Shown here: positions 7,900 to 14,496 of the stretch, piece after piece | How positions within the stretch are numbered: position 1 is the first letter of the stretch | How the letters are laid out: each line of letters opens with the position of its first letter | Assembly: GCA_020634555.1 (NCBI GenBank) | Contig: JACKBK010000055.1 | Coordinates: 1-14,942, forward strand | Source of the DNA: Caldilineae bacterium | Lineage (GTDB): Bacteria; Chloroflexota; Anaerolineae; JAAEKA01 | Reading direction: 5' to 3' | DNA: 14,942 bases | The notes under the pieces: model-generated | What the model saw: only the letters and a program-made list of their open reading frames with translations | Databases searched by the model: none | What the model was told of the DNA's origin: nothing | Made by a program: the position numbers and the translations under genes

Positions 7900-8400
7900 A
7901 TGGAAGTCAAGGTCATTCGCAGCGATAACCGTGTCAAGACCGTCAGCGCCCGCGAGGTGGACGGCGTGTTCGAGGTGCGCGCTCCGGCGCAGATGAGCGA
8001 CGCCGAGTTGGAGCCTGTGGTGCAGAATCTGCTGAAACGCTGGCAGCGGCGGCAGGCGACCGCCGATCTGGACGACGCTGACCTGGAACGGCGCGCCCGC
8101 GAGTTGAATCGCCAGTATTTTGGCGGCAAGCTGCGCTGGAAGTCAGTCCGTTGGGTGAGCAACCAGAACACGCGCAACGGCAGTTGTACGCCGTCGCAGG
8201 GAACGATCCGCATCTCGCACCGGCTGGCTAAGATGCCAGCCTTCGTGCGCGACTATGTGCTGGTTCATGAGCTGGCACATCTGGTCGAGGCGAACCACGG
8301 GCCGCGCTTCTGGAAGCTGGTTAACCGCTACCCGCGCACCGAGCGCGCCCGCGGCTACCTGATGGCAGTTGGTCTGGAGGCGCTTGAGGACGAACCGTGA
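7900..8400 (+). CDS. YgjP-like (DUF45/WLM-type) zinc metallopeptidase domain protein
   Basis: A 166-residue protein ending in a zinc-metallopeptidase motif. LVHELAHLVEANHGPRFW gives His123-Glu124-x-x-His127 and a third His at 133. This is the signature of the YgjP/DUF45 family, related to SprT and the WLM peptidases. The upstream WVSNQNTRNGSCTPSQGTIRIS segment (85-106) matches the family's conserved W..q.tRWGSCs..G.i.lN region. Family function is poorly known; proteolysis or DNA-repair-related roles have been suggested for relatives. No SD is visible, and it starts 9 bp after the methyltransferase stop, so translation is probably coupled. Its TGA overlaps the GTG of the next gene (GTGA). Confidence 0.88.
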   Translation: MEVKVIRSDNRVKTVSAREVDGVFEVRAPAQMSDAELEPVVQNLLKRWQRRQATADLDDADLERRARELNRQYFGGKLRWKSVRWVSNQNTRNGSCTPSQGTIRISHRLAKMPAFVRDYVLVHELAHLVEANHGPRFWKLVNRYPRTERARGYLMAVGLEALEDEP

Positions 8401-8624
8401 GCAATCAGCAAATCGGAGTACTGATCGTCCTGATGGGCGTGGCGCTGGTGGTGATCGGTCTGGTCATCTGGGCCGGCGGGCTTTCGTGGCTTGAACGGCT
8501 GCCGGGGAACATCCGCATTCAGGGCGAGTCGATCACTGTTTTCATCCCCATCGCTTCCATGATCGTCATCTCGGTGCTGCTGACGATTGTATTGAACCTG
8601 CTGATTCGAATCTTCCGCCGCTGA
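8397..8624 (+). CDS. DUF2905-family small membrane protein
   Basis: A 75-residue protein starting with GTG, overlapping the previous gene by 4 bp. It has two hydrophobic helices (about residues 6-28 and 48-70) joined by LERLPGNIRIQGES. The LPGxIRI loop, the following IPIASMIVIS helix and the final NLLIRIFRR are characteristic of DUF2905. Function unknown; probably an inner-membrane protein. The overlap indicates translational coupling to the YgjP-like gene. Confidence 0.88.
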   Translation: MSNQQIGVLIVLMGVALVVIGLVIWAGGLSWLERLPGNIRIQGESITVFIPIASMIVISVLLTIVLNLLIRIFRR

Positions 8625-8640
8625 TATTGTCTCCCCGTCT

Positions 8641-8736
8641 GTCATGCCCGCGCAGGCGGGCATCCAGAGGGTGATTGCGCAGAAGCGACTTGTCTGGTCA
8701 GGCGAGGCTCTGGACTCTCGCCGCCGCGGGAGTGAC
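8641..8736. repeat. REP/MITE-like inverted repeat element
   Basis: The ends are imperfectly inverted. GTCATGCCCGCGCAGGCGGG...CCAGAG at 8641-8669 pairs with CTCTGG...CCGCGGGAGTGAC at 8708-8735. The left end carries its own hairpin GCCCGC-GCAG-GCGGGC. The GTCATNCCCGCG...GGCGGGNATCCAG sequence is the type of dispersed palindromic repeat common in many bacterial genomes. No ORF inside; a second copy is not present in this window. Confidence 0.6.
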
Positions 8737-8752
8737 GGAATGGCATAGATGC

Positions 8753-8778
8753 AAAAAGGCCGGCGCAATGCGCCGGCC
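8753..8778 (-). terminator. Intrinsic terminator of the secreted protein gene at 8801
   Basis: On the minus strand the stem GGCCGGCGC/GCGCCGGCC (8778-8770 with 8766-8758, 3-nt loop) is followed by T5 (8757-8753). It lies 22 bp after the stop codon of the minus-strand gene. Confidence 0.88.
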
Positions 8779-8800
8779 TCACGTTACTGGGGACTGTTTG

Positions 8801-9523
8801 TTACACGGACCCGCGTACCCCACGGGCGCCCATCATACCACCACCCCGGCGACCCTGCATGTTCTGCTGCATGCTGCCGTAGTTATCACACGTGCCGTCG
8901 CCATCAGCGTCGCTCCAGTTCGGACCGGACCCGTTCTGGCCGGGCGTCCCGGTGCACGTGCCGTCACAAGTGCCATTGCCGTAGCCGTTGCCCTGGGCTT
9001 CCCAGGCTTCGCTCAACTGGGCGCTGACCTGAGCTTCCATCTCGGCCAGCATCAGGTCGGCCTGATCCTGGGTAATCCGCCCGGCCGCCACAGCGGCGTC
9101 AATCGTGTCTGTTCGCGGCTGCACATACGCATCGACGATGTCCTGGACAGCCACGCCGTTCTCAGCGGCCACGTCGGCAAGGGTAGCGCCGGCGTTCAGC
9201 TCAGCCACCAGATCCGCCTGCTCGATGCCGATCACGTCAGCCGCCACGGCTGTCAGCGAACTATCAGGTCCGCCCCAGGCGCCATGGGTTGCCAGGCCGT
9301 AGCCGGTGCCCACTCCACCGCTGCCGTTGCCGTATTGGTTCGCCTGGCCGTAGATCGGGGCGCCGGTGGCGCTGCCGCTGCCATACTGGTTTGCCTGTCC
9401 AGCAGCCGCTCCATTGCTGGGGCCGTTGCCCTGGGCAAACGCTGCCCCTGCGAAAACCGTTACCGCTGACATTGCCAGCGCCGATGCCGTCAATCCTACA
9501 CGTTTCCAGTTGGTGTTCATCAT
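8801..9523 (-). CDS. Secreted glycine/asparagine-rich protein of unknown function
   Basis: A 240-residue protein with a clear Sec signal peptide (MMNTNWKRVG, hydrophobic to AGAAFA, likely cut after Ala30). The mature N-terminus is low-complexity and contains two copies of GQANQYG (residues 42-48, 59-65) in Gly/Ser-rich sequence. The middle (about 88-175) is predicted helical. It has two AGxTLADVAAENGV/VAAGRITQDQADLMLAEME segments, the style of DUF2680/SHOCT-like modules in secreted proteins of Gram-positives and Chloroflexota. The C-terminus has Cys186, Cys190 and Cys212 and a DADGDGTCDN loop (205-214) resembling thrombospondin type 3/EF-hand calcium loops, then an RRGGG tail. Start: GAGGT lies 3 nt before the ATG at 9523, with a second ATG immediately after. 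Extracellular or envelope location inferred; function not recognised. Confidence 0.8.
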   Translation of the reverse strand: MMNTNWKRVGLTASALAMSAVTVFAGAAFAQGNGPSNGAAAGQANQYGSGSATGAPIYGQANQYGNGSGGVGTGYGLATHGAWGGPDSSLTAVAADVIGIEQADLVAELNAGATLADVAAENGVAVQDIVDAYVQPRTDTIDAAVAAGRITQDQADLMLAEMEAQVSAQLSEAWEAQGNGYGNGTCDGTCTGTPGQNGSGPNWSDADGDGTCDNYGSMQQNMQGRRGGGMMGARGVRGSV

Positions 9524-9616
9524 GTTACCTCTCGTTGTGGTCCGGCTTGCTGCCGTGACGCTTCAGTTTCTTGGTTTCGCCCGCATCGCCGCAGGCGTTT
9601 TGCTTATCTGTCTAGC

Positions 9617-9622
9617 AGTATA
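9617..9622 (-). promoter_or_regulatory. Possible -10 box for the secreted protein gene
   Basis: TATACT on the minus strand (9622-9617) would give a leader of about 85 nt containing small hairpins such as CGGC-AGCAA-GCCG. No convincing -35 hexamer is found at the right distance, so this is tentative. The rest of the 9524-9755 gap holds a purine-rich stretch and the hairpin at 9713. Confidence 0.35.
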
Positions 9623-9712
9623 GCAGGCGAGTATGGAGAAACCGTGGAGAGGTGGTGGGGAGGGGATGGAAAGAGAGGAAACGAGGGAAAGAGAAGTAGT
9701 CTTGAGTGGCTA

Positions 9713-9746
9713 AGGACTGGCAGCCCTGCCGAGGACTGCCAGTCCT
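9713..9746 (-). terminator. Stem-loop downstream of the subtilase gene, possible terminator
   Basis: AGGACTGGCAG (9713-9723) and CTGCCAGTCCT (9736-9746) form a perfect 11-bp stem with a 12-nt loop, 10 bp beyond the protease stop. No T-tract follows on the minus strand, so it may be a processing or mRNA-stabilising hairpin instead of a classical terminator. Confidence 0.5.
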
Positions 9747-9755
9747 ATGATTATC

Positions 9756-11384
9756 CTAGCTGCGGCGTCGTTTGTTGGCCACGTAGGCGCCTGCCAGCGC
9801 AAGGCCGGTTGCCGCGGGCAGAGCGAGCATCGGCAGGGCGTTGGCAGGGATAGCTGCCGGGTTGCCGGAGAAGTCGCTCAATGCGACTGCGGTGGGATTC
9901 ACCGCGGCCTGATAGGCAGCGTAGGCATCGATGCGGCCGTAGCCGAAGGTGTTGTTGGGAATCTGCGAGCCGGGAATGCCACCGCATTCCTGTGCGGTCG
10001 TCAACTGCAGCGCAGTCGCGTTGATGGTGTCCTCAAGTTGATCGACGTTGCCGGCCCAGTCGGGGCGTGCGGAAACCAACAGCGCTGTCAGGCCGGCCAC
10101 GTGCGGCGCGGCCATGCTGGTGCCGCTCAAGGTGGCGTAGGTGTTAGTCGGGTAGCTGGAGCGCACACTGGAGCCGGGGGCTGAGATGTCCGGCTTCAGG
10201 CGGTTGCTGCCATCCACCGTCACCGGGCCGCGGCTGCTGAAGCTGGAGATGGCGTCAGTACTGGTGGTCGAGCCGACGCTGTAGGATGCGTCGTAGATGG
10301 CCGAGGGTGTGTTGACAGTGCTGCACGCCGAGCCGCTGTTGCCGGCGCTATGGGCGGTCAGGATGCCGGCGGCGCGCACGTTGTTGACCACGGTCAGCAG
10401 AGCGTTGGGATCGGTGCAGCCCTCACTGGCCGGGCAGCTCCACGAGTTGTTGATCGCGTCAGGCGCCATGGCCGGGTTCGGGTTGGCATCGTTCAGGTCG
10501 GTCGGGGCGATGAACCACTGGTAGCACTCGCTGTAGGTGGTCGGTGTACCGTTGCCCTGGTCCATGTTGCGACAGCCGATCCAACGCGCGCCAGGCGCCA
10601 TGCCGATCTGGTTGCCGGCGCCGTCGTCGCCCACCATGGTGCCCATGGTATGGGTGCCGTGGCCGCTGTCGTCGCAGGGGAAGGGCGAGTTCAGACCGCA
10701 GGAGCCGCCACTGCCGCTGTGGATCGAGTCGTGCCAGTTGTAGTTGTGATCGGCGCTGCTGCCGTCCCAGCCGCGGTACTGGTTCTTGATGGCCGGATGC
10801 TCCCACTGGTAGCCGGTGTCCTGGCCACCGATCACAGCGCCCTGGCCGGTGAAGCCCTCTGCCCATACCTGCGGCGCGTTAACCTTGGCGATGTTCCACT
10901 CGACGGCGTCCGGGCTGTCAGGCCCGTCGATGACCTGCTCCACGGGATCTTCCATATGAACGGTGGGGTTGGCGTAGATGCGAGATACATCGGCCCGGCG
11001 CGCCATGGCTTCCACGGTGTCCATCCCAGCGCGTACCCAAATCATGTTGGCGACCCAGTAGGAACGGTATTCGGCACCGCTTTCCTGGAGCGCGTCGAGA
11101 ACTGGTCCTTGCGTTTCGGCGGCTTTGCTGCTCAGGGTTTCGTAGACATAGGTGCCCTTCTCCAGCTTGGTGGTCAGGGCAGCGGCGGCGCTGAGGTCAG
11201 CCTGGTCGGCCAGAAAAACCAGGAACTCGGTTTGTCCATCGGCGCGGGCGGTGTCCATCACCCAGGAATCGACCTTGCTTTGCCAGTCGATGGTGGGAGC
11301 TGCGGGAGCAGCCAGGGTTAGGCCGCTGCTGATCAGCATCAGCACAGCGACGAGAGCGATCAGTGGAAGTGTCTTGCGCTTCAT
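9756..11384 (-). CDS. Secreted S8 (subtilisin-like) serine peptidase with C-terminal membrane anchor
   Basis: A 542-residue exported protease. The signal peptide spans residues 1-26 (MKRK, then a hydrophobic run to LTLAA). An I9-like propeptide region follows (about 50-146). The peptidase S8 domain starts near 160, with the triad Asp189 in GGQDTGYQWEHP, His242 in DSGHGTHTMGT and Ser423 in SGTSMAAPHVAG. Oxyanion-hole Asn349 lies in HSAGNSG. Several Cys residues (229, 237, 271, 287, 317, 323, 353, 467) could form disulfides in the secreted form. A short linker leads to a C-terminal hydrophobic segment (about 515-535) followed by NKRRRS. This suggests the protease stays tethered to the cell envelope, with LPAATG only loosely like a sortase signal. 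The strong SD GAGGAGA precedes the ATG. Its own promoter lies at 11456-11484. Role inferred as extracellular protein degradation or maturation. Confidence 0.94.
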   Translation of the reverse strand: MKRKTLPLIALVAVLMLISSGLTLAAPAAPTIDWQSKVDSWVMDTARADGQTEFLVFLADQADLSAAAALTTKLEKGTYVYETLSSKAAETQGPVLDALQESGAEYRSYWVANMIWVRAGMDTVEAMARRADVSRIYANPTVHMEDPVEQVIDGPDSPDAVEWNIAKVNAPQVWAEGFTGQGAVIGGQDTGYQWEHPAIKNQYRGWDGSSADHNYNWHDSIHSGSGGSCGLNSPFPCDDSGHGTHTMGTMVGDDGAGNQIGMAPGARWIGCRNMDQGNGTPTTYSECYQWFIAPTDLNDANPNPAMAPDAINNSWSCPASEGCTDPNALLTVVNNVRAAGILTAHSAGNSGSACSTVNTPSAIYDASYSVGSTTSTDAISSFSSRGPVTVDGSNRLKPDISAPGSSVRSSYPTNTYATLSGTSMAAPHVAGLTALLVSARPDWAGNVDQLEDTINATALQLTTAQECGGIPGSQIPNNTFGYGRIDAYAAYQAAVNPTAVALSDFSGNPAAIPANALPMLALPAATGLALAGAYVANKRRRS

Positions 11385-11455
11385 ACGGGTCTCCTCGGGT
11401 TGAGATATTGGGGGTTGGTACGGCCACGACGCTGGTCGCGGTCAGGCTGGGCGGC

Positions 11456-11484
11456 ATTGTACACGCGCGTCGGCAGGTGTGCAA
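11456..11484 (-). promoter_or_regulatory. Promoter of the subtilase gene
   Basis: TTGCAC (11484-11479) and TACAAT (11461-11456) are 17 bp apart on the minus strand, giving a leader of about 65 nt before the SD and ATG at 11384. Confidence 0.7.
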
Positions 11485-11534
11485 ACGGTGGGATATGCAC
11501 TGATCCTCTCAATATCTGGTCGTGCTGCAAGCCT

Positions 11535-13166
11535 TCATGCTGAGATCACTGTCACGTACCCATCCTCCACCGACCACAACGTCTCCGCGAAGCGCTCGAT
11601 GAAGTAGCGGTCGTGGACCACAGCCAGCACGGTGCCCTCGAAGCGCGCCATGGCATGCTCGAAACTCTCGCGCGACGGGATGTCCAGGTGGTTGATCGGC
11701 TCGTCCAGTAATAAAAAGTTGCAGCCGCGCACGGCCAGCAATGCCAGCGCCAGCCGGCTACGCTCGCCGTAGCTCAGCCGCCCTACCGGCGTGAATACCT
11801 CGTCGCCGGCGAACAGGAAGTAGTGCAGAAAGCTCCTCGCCTCGGTCTCATTGAGCGGCGCGGCATCGCGAATCAGCGCCAGCGGCGTGGCCGACGGATC
11901 CAGCGTTTCTTGCTCCTGCGCCATGTAGCCTAGCCGCACGCCGCGGCCCAGCCGCGCCTCGCCCGTCCACGGCCTGAGGTCACCGGTGATGCAGCGCAGC
12001 AGTGTCGTCTTGCCGCTGCCGTTGGAGCCGATCAGCGCTACCCGGTCGCCGAAGCTCAGGTGCAGATCGACGTCGTGCAACACAGTCCGCTGGCCGTAGC
12101 CCACCGACAGGTCGCTGACCGTCAGCACGTCCTGGCCGCTGCGCGGCGTGTCGGGGAACTCCAGCTTCATCTTCCACGTCTGGCCGGGCTTGTCCACCAT
12201 ATCCTCGCTTTCGATCATCCGCTCCAGCCGCCGCTGCTGGATGACAGCGCGGTGGGCCAGCTCGCGGGCGATGCGCCGGTAGTGGAAGTGGATGGTCTCG
12301 TTCTCGATGTTCTTGGCCTTGCCGGCCAGCCGGCGGATCGAGGCAGTGAGCTGGGCGACCCGCTCCTGCTGTTCCTTGTAGGTCGCCCACTGCTTTTCCA
12401 GCTCGCGGTCCAGCGTCATCGCATAGTCGGTGTAGTTGCCGGGAAACTCGCGCAGGGTGTGTGTCACGTCGTCCAGCGCCAGTATGCTGGTCACAGTGCG
12501 GTCCAGAAAGGCGCGGTCGTGGGAAACGATCAGGATTGCGCCGTCATAGCCCGCCAGATATTCCTCCAGCCACGCCAGCGCGGTGATGTCCAGGTGGTTG
12601 GTCGGCTCGTCCAGCACCAGCAGGTCAGGTTGTGCCAGCAGCAGGCGCGCCAGCCCCAGCCGCGTCTTCTGGCCACCGCTCAACGCACTGACCGGCCGGC
12701 TCTGGTCCACATCGTTCAGGTCGAGGCCGGCCAGCACGACGTCCGCGTCGGCGTGCAGGCTGGACCCGCCCAGCGCGTCGAACTCGGCCAGGGCGCGGTC
12801 GTAGGCGTCCAACGCTTCCTGCAACTCGTCGTTGGACGCGACCGCGATGCGCTCGGCGAGTTGCTCCAGCCGCGTCTCCAGCGACACGCGCTCGCCCTGC
12901 GCCGCGGTCAACACATCGGCCACGGTCGCATCGGGCGGCAGTTCCAGCGCCTGGGGCAGGTAACCCAGCCGCAGTGACGCCGGCGCGAGCTGCACGCGGC
13001 CCTGATCCGGCTGCATCTCCCCGGCGATGATGCGCAATAGGGTCGATTTGCCGCTGCCGTTGGGGCCAACCAGCCCGGCCCGCTGGCCGCGGTTGAGATT
13101 GAAACTGATCTGGTTCAGGACGTTGACGTCGCCGAACCACTTGCTGACGTTGCGAACTTGAAGCAT
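11535..13166 (-). CDS. ABC-F family ATPase (ribosome-associated, possible antibiotic-resistance type)
   Basis: A 543-residue soluble protein with two ABC ATPase domains and no membrane segment, the hallmark of ABC-F. Domain 1 has Walker A GPNGSGKS (34-41), signature LSGGQ (162-166), Walker B LLVLDEPTNHLD and switch SHDR. A charged helical linker (about 240-340, with LEKQWATYKEQQERVAQL...RRLERM) would reach towards the P-site tRNA. Domain 2 has GSNGSGKT (380-387), the atypical signature LSYGE (464-468), LLLDEPINHLD and VVHDR. ABC-F proteins bind the ribosomal E site to rescue stalled or drug-inhibited ribosomes. Start: ATG at 13166 with GGAGGT just upstream. The TTG six codons earlier overlaps that SD and is rejected. 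A leader with terminator and possible leader peptide lies directly upstream. The resistance role is inferred from that leader and not from the protein alone; a housekeeping translation factor is the alternative. Confidence 0.93.
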   Translation of the reverse strand: MLQVRNVSKWFGDVNVLNQISFNLNRGQRAGLVGPNGSGKSTLLRIIAGEMQPDQGRVQLAPASLRLGYLPQALELPPDATVADVLTAAQGERVSLETRLEQLAERIAVASNDELQEALDAYDRALAEFDALGGSSLHADADVVLAGLDLNDVDQSRPVSALSGGQKTRLGLARLLLAQPDLLVLDEPTNHLDITALAWLEEYLAGYDGAILIVSHDRAFLDRTVTSILALDDVTHTLREFPGNYTDYAMTLDRELEKQWATYKEQQERVAQLTASIRRLAGKAKNIENETIHFHYRRIARELAHRAVIQQRRLERMIESEDMVDKPGQTWKMKLEFPDTPRSGQDVLTVSDLSVGYGQRTVLHDVDLHLSFGDRVALIGSNGSGKTTLLRCITGDLRPWTGEARLGRGVRLGYMAQEQETLDPSATPLALIRDAAPLNETEARSFLHYFLFAGDEVFTPVGRLSYGERSRLALALLAVRGCNFLLLDEPINHLDIPSRESFEHAMARFEGTVLAVVHDRYFIERFAETLWSVEDGYVTVISA

Positions 13167-13182
13167 AGACACCTCCGAAGAC

Positions 13183-13213
13183 AAAAAAACGCCGCAGGCA
13201 CTGCCTGTGGCGT
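13183..13213 (-). terminator. Intrinsic terminator in the ABC-F leader (attenuator)
   Basis: On the minus strand ACGCC-A-CAGGC, loop AGT, GCCTG-C-GGCGT forms a 10-bp stem with one A/C mismatch, followed directly by seven T (13189-13183). It ends 6 nt before the GGAGGT SD of the ABC-F gene. It therefore lies in the 5' untranslated region of the ABC-F gene and not at the end of any minus-strand gene upstream. Confidence 0.85.
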
Positions 13214-13347
13214 AGATGATGACGTGTATCCTTTGGCTGGAACGGTCACAGCAGGCGCGTGGTCCCTGCCACGGTCCTGCCGGCCAATGTGCGGCCAGCC
13301 AGGTGGTTTCCCACGTGGGAAGCAGGGAGAGACCTTAAGCTGCTGTG
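13201..13347 (-). promoter_or_regulatory. Alternative pairing segments of the ABC-F leader (putative attenuation switch)
   Basis: Segment 1, CACAGCAG (13347-13340), lies inside the putative leader-peptide codons. It is perfectly complementary to segment 2, CTGCTGTG (13254-13247). Segment 2 can instead pair with segment 3, CACAGGCAG (13209-13201), the left arm of the terminator, over 8 bp with one bulged G. 1:2 pairing would allow the terminator, and 2:3 pairing would break it. Complementarity is seen in the sequence; the switching is inferred. Confidence 0.5.
13308..13321. repeat. 14-bp perfect palindrome in the ABC-F leader
   Basis: TTCCCACGTGGGAA is self-complementary and sits between the putative leader peptide and the terminator. 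It may be a DNA-binding site, or part of the RNA structure, though a hairpin would have almost no loop. Confidence 0.5.
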
Positions 13348-13358
13348 TTCTCTGTCAA
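13335..13358 (-). CDS. Putative 7-residue leader peptide of the ABC-F gene
   Basis: On the minus strand GGAGGT (13372-13367) is followed after 8 nt by TTG ACA GAG AAC ACA GCA GCT TAA, encoding MTENTAA. A strong SD in front of so short a frame, in a leader that ends in a terminator just before an ABC-F gene, fits the leader peptides used in drug-responsive attenuation. TTG is a weak start, and the first six bases TTGACA could instead be a -35 box (with TAAGGT 15 bp on), so this is a candidate only. Confidence 0.4.
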   Translation of the reverse strand: MTENTAA

Positions 13359-13387
13359 CGGAATTTACCTCCAAAGATTGCTGGAGC

Positions 13388-13416
13388 AGTATGCCACAGG
13401 CGCGGCGGGGCGACAA
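13388..13416 (-). promoter_or_regulatory. Candidate promoter of the ABC-F leader transcript
   Basis: TTGTCG (13416-13411) and CATACT (13393-13388) are 17 bp apart on the minus strand. Start near 13380 would give a leader of about 215 nt that includes the SD, the short ORF and the terminator. Confidence 0.5.
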
Positions 13417-13470
13417 ATTGGGCGGAGGGTAGCACAGCAAATGGTTGAGTAGAACGGCTGTCGCGGGACG

Positions 13471-13499
13471 TTGTGGGCTGGGCATGTCAGAGGTATAAT
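13471..13499 (+). promoter_or_regulatory. Promoter of the small ORF and MBL hydrolase
   Basis: TTGTGG (13471-13476) and a perfect TATAAT (13494-13499) are 17 bp apart. The start would be near 13506, about 30 nt before the ATG at 13537. The -35 hexamer is the same as in the methyltransferase promoter. Confidence 0.72.
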
Positions 13500-13536
13500 T
13501 GCCGCGTTGCTGAGATTTTGCGCAAGGAGGACGGCC

Positions 13537-13632
13537 ATGGGCGAGCGGATCATAGCCCTGCACCCGAACGTCAAGCAGGGCGTCAACATCGACAAGGCGA
13601 AGTACGATGCGGCGCGGCAGGTGCAGAAGTGA
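13537..13632 (+). CDS. 31-residue small protein, possibly a truncated DUF6958-like N-terminus
   Basis: A short frame with an excellent SD (AAGGAGG, 7 nt before the ATG) right after a good promoter, so it is very probably translated. It begins MGERIIALHPNVKQG, then NIDKAKYDAARQVQK and a TGA. The HPxxKQGxNIDKxKYD pattern resembles the N-terminus of small DUF6958-type hypothetical proteins of about 90-100 residues. That recall is unverified; if right, this copy has lost two thirds of its length. Its TGA overlaps the GTG of the metallo-hydrolase (GTGA), so its translation probably feeds ribosomes to that gene. It is too short for many gene callers. Confidence 0.65.
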   Translation: MGERIIALHPNVKQGVNIDKAKYDAARQVQK

Positions 13633-14495
13633 GTATCACTTCGGAAAGTGGCAGTCACTTGATCGCCGGCACGCTCGTCGTTTTGCTGGGCACGGGCACG
13701 CCCAACGCCGATCCGGAGCGCAGCGGGCCGGCAGTGGCGGTTGTCGTCAACGATCGGGCGTATCTGGTGGACTTCGGGCCGGGCGTGGTGCGGCGCGCGG
13801 CAGCGGCCGCCAAACAAGGCATCGCCACGCTATCGCCGGAACGGATCGCGACCGCGTTCCTGACGCATCTGCACTCCGACCACACCACCGGCTATGCGGA
13901 CCTGATCCTGACCCCCTGGGTTCTGGGACGATCCGCGCCGTTGCAGGTCTACGGTCCGTCCGGTCTGCGCGACATGACCGACCACCTGCTGGCCGCCTAC
14001 GATGCCGATATCCGCGAGCGCATCGACGGGCTGGAACCGGCGACCCCCCGCGGCTGGCAGGTCGAGGTGCACGAAATCGCGGCCGGCTTCGTCTTCGAGG
14101 ACGACCTTGTCCGCGTCGAGGCGCTGCCGGCCAGCCATGGCTCGTGGCCGGCTTTCAGCTACCGGTTCACAACGCCGGATCGTACGGTTGTTATCTCCGG
14201 CGACAGCGCGCCGCACGAGCAAATGCAGACCAACTACGCCGGCTGCGACGTGTTGGTTCACGAGGTGTACTCGGCGGCCGGGTTTGCCCGCCGGTCGGCC
14301 GCCTGGCAACGCTACCACGCGGCGGTCCACACCTCGACGCTGGAGTTGGCGCGTGTAGCGGCTGAGACTTGCCCGGGCTTGCTGGTGTTATACCACCAAC
14401 TACTCTGGGGCGAGACGCCGGACAGCCTGCTGGCCGAGATCGCAACAATCTACGACGGACCGGTCGTGTCGGGCAACGATTTGGATGTGTTTTGA
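13629..14495 (+). CDS. MBL-fold metallo-hydrolase (RNase Z-like)
   Basis: A 288-residue protein of the metallo-beta-lactamase superfamily. It opens with the strand LVVLLGTGTPNADPERSGPA (16-35), common to RNase Z, arylsulfatase-like and related hydrolases. The metal-binding motif is THLHSDHTTGY (His80, His82, Asp84, His85), followed by SHGSWPAFSYRF (His170), VISGDSAP (Asp192), VHE (His211) and YHQ (His256). The set fits a two-zinc hydrolase. The tRNA-binding exosite arm of true RNase Z is not apparent, so tRNA 3' processing is only one possibility. The GTG at 13629 is chosen because it overlaps the stop of the small ORF and starts just before the first strand. An in-frame upstream ATG at 13473 precedes the promoter -10 box and is rejected. 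Confidence 0.88.
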   Translation: MSITSESGSHLIAGTLVVLLGTGTPNADPERSGPAVAVVVNDRAYLVDFGPGVVRRAAAAAKQGIATLSPERIATAFLTHLHSDHTTGYADLILTPWVLGRSAPLQVYGPSGLRDMTDHLLAAYDADIRERIDGLEPATPRGWQVEVHEIAAGFVFEDDLVRVEALPASHGSWPAFSYRFTTPDRTVVISGDSAPHEQMQTNYAGCDVLVHEVYSAAGFARRSAAWQRYHAAVHTSTLELARVAAETCPGLLVLYHQLLWGETPDSLLAEIATIYDGPVVSGNDLDVF

Positions 14496-14496
14496 A

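Noticed and set aside
9524..9612. Riboswitch-like leader of the secreted protein gene (GCAAAACG..., GCGAAACC..., GAAAC)
   Set aside because: I compared it by eye with the cyclic di-GMP-I consensus. Some short pieces match, but the conserved order and the GACGCAAAGCC block are missing, so I do not call it.
10350..11321. Plus-strand open frame of 323 codons opposite the subtilase
   Set aside because: The opposite strand has an intact catalytic triad, signal peptide, SD and promoter. The plus-strand product is Ala/Val/Gly-rich with no domain.
12060..12977. Plus-strand open frame of 305 codons opposite the ABC-F gene
   Set aside because: The minus strand encodes both ABC domains. This frame is a composition artefact.
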